Source of the DNA: Acanthochlamys bracteata
Taxonomy: Eukaryota > Streptophyta > Magnoliopsida > Pandanales > Velloziaceae
Assembly: GCA_019914995.1 (NCBI GenBank)
Contig: CM034126.1
Coordinates: 7,383,001-7,447,000, forward strand
Direction of reading: 5' to 3'
DNA: 64,000 nt
Both the position numbers and the translations under genes were made by a program. Below the pieces are notes generated by a model, which ran no database searches, was not told the DNA's origin, and saw only the letters and a list, made by a program, of their open reading frames with translations. Of this stretch, positions 56,940 to 64,000 are shown piece after piece; the stretch's first letter is position 1, and each line of letters opens with the position of its first letter.

Positions 56940-59900
56940 TTGTTTTGTTTGACTTTGATTCAATCTAGCTTCATCTAGATTCATTGATAATTTTAATTTG
57001 TTTTGCATTTAGCTTAGAGCATATTAGTTTGTTTTTCATTATAGTTACATTATTGCATGATCACTCGCTTTCATAGTCAATCTTCACTTGAATTTGATCC
57101 TGAACTTAAGAGAGAGCTTAGGAGAATTAGACGTGAGCGTAAAAATCATTCGAATATTAGAATTGAAAAGATAGCTGTTGCACCAAATGAAACAATAGAA
57201 GATCTTGACATTCCTACAATTCTTGTATCTCCATTTAGTATAGTTCTCCCTGATGCTGCTAGGAATTATGAGTTAAAAACTATTCATTTTAATATGATGC
57301 CTTCTTTCCATGGTTTGAACAATAAGGATCCTTTAGCACATATTCGAGAAATTTTCAATATGGTTTCTAACATGCCTTTGACAGATGGAGTTACTGAGGA
57401 ACACCTTCAAATGAAAATCTTTCCCTACATTTTAAAAGATAGAGCAAAGGTATGGTTACAATCACTTAGATCTGGTTCACTTACTACTTGGACTGAAATT
57501 CAAAACACATTTTTAGAGAAATTCTTTTCAACTCAGAAAACTGATGTATTAAGAGATAAAATAATGCAATTCACTCAACAATCTGATGAGTCATTTTCTG
57601 AAGCATGGGAACGATTTAATAACTTGTTAATTCAATGTCCCCACCATGGTTTGCCTATTTTAGTTTTGATGCGTATATTTTATAAGGCATTAACCGTTTC
57701 CAGTAAGGCTGCAATGAATAATTATGCAGGTGGATCTATTCGGAATAAGACACCAGCTGAATGTCAAACGCTATTCGAAAATCTAGCTCTTGAGACGCAA
57801 CATATAGATACACGAGGAAGACAAGCTGGAATTTATGAGGTCAATGGTAATAACGATTATGCTTCTAAAGCGCAGGTGAATAGTATTAATAACAAATTGG
57901 ATGCTTTGCTGGCTATGAACGGAAAACTTTCAACACAAGAGGTATGTAACATTTGTGATTTATCTGGTCATTCTACTATACATTGTCCACAAGGAGTAGA
58001 TTTTCCTGAGTTTGTATAAGAACAAGCAAATATGGTAAGTTCCTATAACCGACATTCTAAACATGATCCATATTCAAACAATTATAATTCTGGATGGAGG
58101 AATCATCCCAACTTCTCGTGGAGCAATCAACAACACCAACCTCCACCTCAACCAAAGCCGTCGACTTCATTGGAGGATTTGGTAAGACAGTTAGCAATGG
58201 TCAACAAAAGCTTGAAGCTCAGGTAGGTCAAATTGCGCAAGCTTTGAGCCAAAGAGAGCCTGGTAAGTTTCCTAGTCAACCTAACATCAATCCACGAAAT
58301 AATAAACAAGCAAAAGCCATTCAATTAAGATCAGGTAAGCTTATTAATAATGACAATAAAGATGATGTTTCTGATGAAAGTGTAGTTGCAGATGATGAAA
58401 AACAAGAGTTGGACAGATCTGGATTAAGAGAAAAAATATCGGAATCATTGCCATCTGAGAGTGATCAACACCACGGAAAGGAATCTGCTCATCATCCTTC
58501 TGGACTGCATAAGGCGGTTGATCGTTATACGCCTCCTTTCCCATTTCCGGGCTGTCTAAAACAAAATAAACAGGATAAGCAATTTCAAGATATTTATGAT
58601 ATGTTAAGTAAAGTGCATATTAACCTTCCTTTGCTTGATGCGATTGAACAGATTCCAGCATATGGAAAATTCATTAAAACTTTGAAGGCTCACAAACTCA
58701 AATTTGCACCAAACGAAGGAGTAAGGTTGAACAAGAATGTAAGTGCAGTGTTGAAAAGTGAGCTTCCACCTAAGCTTGATGACCCAGGTAGTTTTGATAT
58801 TCCTATCACTATTGGTGCCAAGAGACTTGGACGTGCTATGCTGGACCTAGGAGCAAGCATCAACTTGATGCCATTTTCTATCTACAAAGAGTTGGGGTTT
58901 GGAAGGTATAAAAAAGACTACTGCGCGTCTCGAGCTTACTGACCATTCCATACGGCATCCCACAGGTATTATAGAGGATGTTTTAGTTCAAGTTGACAAA
59001 TTAATTCTTCCTGCAGATTTCATTGTTTTAGACATGGAGGAAAACTTGAGAAGTGATCGTGAGATCCCTATTGTTCTTGGTCGTCCGTTTATGGCTACTG
59101 CAGACACATGTATCAACGTGAAAAAAGGTACCCTCACAATAACAGTATTGGGCGAAATCGTTAAATTCAAAGTGTTTGATGCTTAAGACATCCTTCTATT
59201 TCTTCAGATTCTTGCTTTTCTGTTGATTTATTAGATCCACTAATCGATTCTGTTGTTTTGCAGGAAAATTACAAGGATGAATTGGAAGCAGCATTAACTT
59301 TAGATATGACAGATAGTGATAACTCTAATGATATGCTTGCTGTCCTAAATATGTTAAAACCAATTCAACCTAGTTATAGAGCCTCATTTGAACCTTTAGA
59401 GATGAATAAAATAAGGATAGAGCCATCTACTGTAGTCCCTCCTAAGTTAGAACTCAAACCATTGCCTGGACATTTTAAATATGCATTCTTAGGTGATAAT
59501 GAAACCCTCCCAGTTATTATATCTTCAGATCTTACAGTTAAAGAAGAGGAGAGCCTCATTAATATCCTAAAAGAGCATAGGACAGCAATAGGTTGGATAA
59601 TAGCTGACATAAAAGATATTAGTCCTCTAATGTGAATGCATAGAATTTTAATGGAGGATGATGCCAAACCTACTCGTGAAAGCCAAAAGAGATTAAATTC
59701 TAATATGAAAGAGGTCGTTAGAGCTGAAATTTTAAAACTGCTTGATGTAGGAGTAATCTATCCAATCCTGATAGTAGATGGGTTAGTCCTGTACAAGTAG
59801 TACCTAAGAAATCTGGTAAAACAGTAGTTAAAAATGAGAATAATGAATTGATCCCTACAAAAATAACTACGGGGTGGCGTGTTTGTATTGATTATAGAAA

Positions 59901-62900
59901 GTTGAATTCTGCAATAAGAAAAGATCATTTTTCTTTACCTTTCATTGATCAAATGCTTGAACGTTTAGCTGGACACTCACACTATTGTTTTGTTGATAGT
60001 TTTTCAGGTTATAATCAAATTCCAATTGCTCTGGAAGACCAAGAGAAAACAACTTTTACTTGTCCATTTGGTACTTTTGCCTATAGGAGAATGCCCTTTG
60101 GTTTGTGCAATGCTCCAGCAACATTTCAAAAAATATGATGGCTATATTCTCTGATATGGTAGAGAGAATTATTGAGGTATTTATGGATGACTTTTTAGTT
60201 TTTGGATCTTCTTTTGATGGATGCCTTGATAATTTGAAATTGGTTTTATCTAGATGTGAAGAAACGAATTTGGTCTTAAATTGGGAAAAATGTCATTTTA
60301 TGGTTAAACAAGGAATTGTCTTAGGACATGTGGTTTCTAGTAAAGGAATTGAGGTGGATAAAGCAAAAATTGAAATTATAAAAAATCTACCTTCCCCTAC
60401 TTCAGTAAAAGGCATTAGAAGTTTTTTAGGCCATGCTGGTTTTTATAGAAGATTCATTAAGGATTTTTCTAAAATAACTAGACCTCTATGTGATTTATTG
60501 GCTAAGGATGCTGTGTTTGATTTTCATAAAGATTGTTTGCATGCATTCAATAATTTGAAAAATGCCTTAACTACTACTCCTATTATTACTGCTCCTGACT
60601 GAAATTTACCATTTGAATTGATGTGTGATGCTTCAGATTATGCTATTGGTGCATGCTTGGTCAACGAATTGATAAACTGCCACATGTTGTATATTATGCT
60701 AGCAAGACTTTGAATGATGCACAACTTAATTATTCAACAACAGAAAAAGAGTTGCTTGCTGTAGTGTTTGCTTTAGAAAAATTTCGTCCATATATTTTTG
60801 GTTCTAAAGTTATTGTATTTACTGACCATGCTGCTCTTAAGTATTTGTTGACTAAAAAAGATGCAAAGCTTAGGTTAATTCGATGGATCTTATTGCTACA
60901 AGAGTTTGACTTGGAGATTAAAGATAAGAAAGGAAGCGAGAATGTGGTAGCAGACCATCTTTCTCGTATCGTGACTAAAGATCAAAGAGAAGGAGATGAC
61001 ATGCCTCTAAATGATTCTTTTCCAGATGAACAACTTCTTTTCATTACTTATAAAGAACTTTGGTATGCTGATTTTGTGAATTATCTTGCTAGTGGTGTAT
61101 TGAGAAATAATTTATCTTTTCAGAAAAAGAAGAGATTTCTGTCTATGGTGAAGCACTATTATTCGGTCCATATTTGTTTAAGCATTGTCCGGACCAAATC
61201 ATTAGAAGATGCGTTCCTGAGGATGAACAAGAAAGCATTCTAAGGCATAGCCATGAGTTAGCATGTGGAGGTCATTTTGGTGCTAAGAAAACAGCCCATA
61301 AAGTCCTTCAATCAGGTTTCTTTTGCCCTACTTTATTTAAAGATGCATTTAACTTTTGTTCTAAGTGTGACAGATGCCAAAGAATAGGAAATATCAGCAG
61401 GAGGAACATGATGCATTTGACTAATATCTTGGTTGTAGAACTCTTTGATGTTTGGGGTATAGACTTCATGGGTCCATTTTCTTCCTCTTTTGGGTATTCT
61501 TATATTCTTGTTGCTGTTGATTATGCATCTAAATGGGTAGAGGCTCAAGCTACAAAAGCTAATGATCATAAGATTGTCCTCAAATTTTTGAAGAATATGA
61601 TTTTCACTAGATTTGGAACTCCTAGAGAAATCATTAGTGATGGTGGTAAACATTTTTGTAGTAAACCTTTTGATGCTTTGTTAAGAAAATATGGCATAAC
61701 TCATAAGGTAGCCACTCCATATCACCCTCAAACCTCAGGACAAGTATAAATTAGCAATAGGAAAATCAAAAATACTTTGGAGAAAACTGTGAACACCACA
61801 AAAAAGGATTGGGCAATAAAACTTAATGATGCTTTATGGGCTTATAGGACAGCATATAAAACACCTATAGGGATGAGTCCATATCGTATTGTATTTGGAA
61901 AAGCATGTCATTTACCTATGGAACTTGAACATAATGCATATTCGGCTATAAAGAAACTAAATTTTGACATGAAGGATGCAAGGAATGAAAGAAAGTTGCA
62001 ACTCAATGAATTGGAAGAAATTCGCAACGAAGCTTATGAGAATGCAAAGATTTACAAGGAACGCACAAAGTCCTATCATGACAAGTCAATTCAGCGGAAA
62101 GAGTTTACTCCAGGTATGAAAGTTTTATTGTTTAACTCACGGTTGAAACTCTTTCCAGGAAAGCTGAAGTCAAAATGGCATGGACCATATGAGATAATTG
62201 AAATCTTTCCACATGGAGCTATAGAAATCAAGGATCTCAAATCTGGAGCACAATTTAAGGTCAATGGGCATCGCTTGAAGCCATACTTGGAGGCCACCCT
62301 CGCAATCCAAACTAAACCAACCCTCCAACTGCGCGATCCTACTTGACAAACTTCTCGTCTGGCTGAAGACGTTAAATTTAGCGCTTATTGGGAGGCAACC
62401 CAATGCCTTTATCTCTAGTAGCAATTGAATTTTGTAAGATTTTATTTTCGTTTGATTTGATATGTTTATTATTTTTGAAGGATTCGGACAGAAAGAAGAT
62501 TCACTATAATGCAAAGATTTGTTGCTGTGATGCAGTTGATGGAGAAGTTAATCAAAGATTCGGGCCATTTAAAAATCATAGGAGTTTTCCGACACCTCAA
62601 TTTTTATATCCCTTTGCTTTATACATTGTTCATTTTTATCTTTAATCATTAAGGACAATGTCGAATTCAAGCTTGGGGGAGAGATAGAAAATTATGCATA
62701 AACATCGAATGATAGTCTATCATCCATTTTTCAATAATGAGTTTGAACTCTCTTTCTAGTATTGCTTTTGAAACTAAAATCGTTATTGAGTTTGTTCGTA
62801 TAGTATTCTTATTAACTAAGCCTACGTTCTTCTTGATATAGTACTGTATATAATTGATTTAATAAAATCTTGTCATTCTAGACAATGCAATTGAATACAT

Positions 62901-63589
62901 TTTATAGGGATTTTGATTTCATAGTCTATAGCGAGTGATGACATCTATCACCATACAATGCGAGGTTTAGAGTTGATCTTAGTATTTTTTGTATTGTCTT
63001 GTTTTGTTTTCAATTCTTAGGGATAATTGAGATACAGAGTTATAAAGAGTCTTTGGAAAGCACAAGGGTAAAGAAAGAGCATTTAAAAAATTAAAAAAAA
63101 AAGCTCGAGTATACATTGTAAAGTGCAATGGTAAAGAAAGAGCAATTAAATAAATAAAAGAGCCGCAAAATTGGCCAATGCTTGAGTATACCTTGTTCTT
63201 TTTGAAGTTAAATGTGCTCTTGGTTACTTTGTATTTTGACGACTTCCTAAGTTTGAATTCATTCATTACAATATTTAAAATAACTTGGTGAATCTCTAAA
63301 TATTGTATGTGCAGTGGGGAGATGATTTCTAAACATATTTATGGACATTGAATTCTAAACTTCCTTCTAGTATGTTGCATATGTTTTAGAATGCGAGGTT
63401 GAGTTGATTTGATTACTATATAGTGCAATTAAGAAAGTTTGTAAGTGATGTTAATTTGTTTATTATGCTTACATTATTCTTTAAAAATTTTGGTTGATCA
63501 AGCTATACCAAGAAATTAAAAATTATGAGAATAAGTTGTGAAGAATGATATATATATAACTTTCTTATCATTTTGCTTGAGGACTAGCA

Positions 63590-63612
63590 AAAAATTAAGT
63601 TTGGGGGTATTT
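63590..63612 (+). promoter_or_regulatory. Polypurine tract
   Basis: AAAATTAAGTTTGGGGGTA directly precedes the 3' LTR. It is the expected plus-strand primer of the element. Confidence 0.75.
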
Positions 63613-64000
63613 GATAATGTGTAATGTGATATATTTATTATATCTTATTTGTTATAATAAATATTAGATTTTTATTAAAATTCTATTTACAATATGAATT
63701 AATTTATTTTATTTTATTTTGTGAAGTATAGGTGAATAAAGAAGCAAATTATTGAAGGAATAAAATAAAAGAGCTAATCATGGAAGGAAATATTAAGCGG
63801 CGATCTTCATTGATGCATTTGACCAATCAAATCTAAATCAAAGATTTAGAATCAAATCTAGCATCAAATATAGCAACAAATCTACATCAAATCTAATCCG
63901 AATATCCTGAATATATCTTTTGCCTAATTTTATGGGAGGGAGTTCCACTATAAAAAAAGAGGTGAATGGAGAGCCAAAGAGGGCATCGAAGGAGGAACGA
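63613..64000 (+). repeat. 3' LTR of the Athila-type element, cut by the window edge
   Basis: Begins TGATAATGTG and follows the 5' LTR base by base to the end of the window. The remaining roughly 900 bp and any target duplication lie outside. Confidence 0.9.

Larger units (their letters stand above)
55621..64000 (+). mobile_element. Athila-type Ty3/gypsy element, near full length, broken, right end off window
   Basis: The order is 5' LTR, tRNA-Asp primer site, gag (about 57.06-58.0 kb), protease region (about 58.8-59.2 kb), RT (about 59.85-60.5 kb), RNase H (about 60.6-60.97 kb) and integrase (about 61.2-62.35 kb). A 3' non-coding region, polypurine tract and 3' LTR follow. Gag shows AKVWLQSLRSGSLTTWTEI and QCPHHGLP. 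RT shows FVDSFSGYNQI and CPFGTFAYRRMPFGLCNAP. Integrase shows [11 protein letters not shown] and [18 protein letters not shown]. The AGCGCTTATTGGGAGGCAAC motif follows the integrase. No env-like frame was seen. It is broken, with about eight interruptions. The visible LTR parts differ at about 2.3 percent of sites, which at a grass-like rate suggests an age near one million years. Confidence 0.9.

Noticed and set aside
1-64000. CRISPR array, rRNA or tRNA genes, bacterial-type operons
   Set aside because: No regularly spaced repeats of CRISPR type, no rRNA motif and no convincing tRNA fold were noticed. The sequence is plant nuclear in character.

Overview
The window is nuclear DNA of a flowering plant. 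It is AT-rich, has long spliced introns, and carries plant-type retrotransposons (Athila-like and chromovirus-like Ty3/gypsy, Ty1/copia), pieces of an endogenous plant pararetrovirus (Caulimoviridae-like), MITEs and an RTE-type LINE tail. The species cannot be fixed from sequence alone. Only two host genes can be supported, and both lie on the minus strand.

Layout. 1-2.7 kb: intergenic, with a cluster of telo-box motifs, a near-perfect palindrome and one MITE. 2.7-4.5 kb: an intronless DYW-type pentatricopeptide repeat gene of 600 aa that resembles the mitochondrial RNA-editing factor MEF1. 5.9-12.75 kb: minus-strand remnants of at least two related gypsy elements plus a third fragment. 12.75-17.9 kb: an Athila-type block with the order partial LTR, 3' internal part, complete LTR, 5' internal part. 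17.9-36.3 kb: a dense graveyard. It holds caulimovirid-like pieces on both strands, the same copia integrase fragment twice in opposite orientation, a 2.75 kb gypsy LTR, two direct repeats with TATA and primer-site features, a minus-strand copia remnant and a gypsy RT scrap. 37.9-50.6 kb: a DCN1-like gene of 11 coding exons (251 aa), whose exon borders I worked out from splice signals and reading-frame continuity. Its introns hold a tandem duplication, a LINE tail and two foldback elements. 51.0-55.2 kb: a third foldback element and copia LTR sequences in inverted orientation. 55.6-64.0 kb: a nearly full-length but broken Athila-type element, whose 3' LTR runs off the right edge.

The two host genes are functionally unrelated: one edits organellar RNA, the other promotes cullin neddylation. 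They are separated by about 33 kb of repeats. The most unusual things to look at are the rearranged pararetrovirus/copia mosaic at 17.9-31.8 kb, the foldback family inserted in TA repeats around the DCN1-like promoter and intron 2, and the DCN1-like start codon standing alone in its coding exon. I found no CRISPR array, rRNA gene or convincing tRNA gene.
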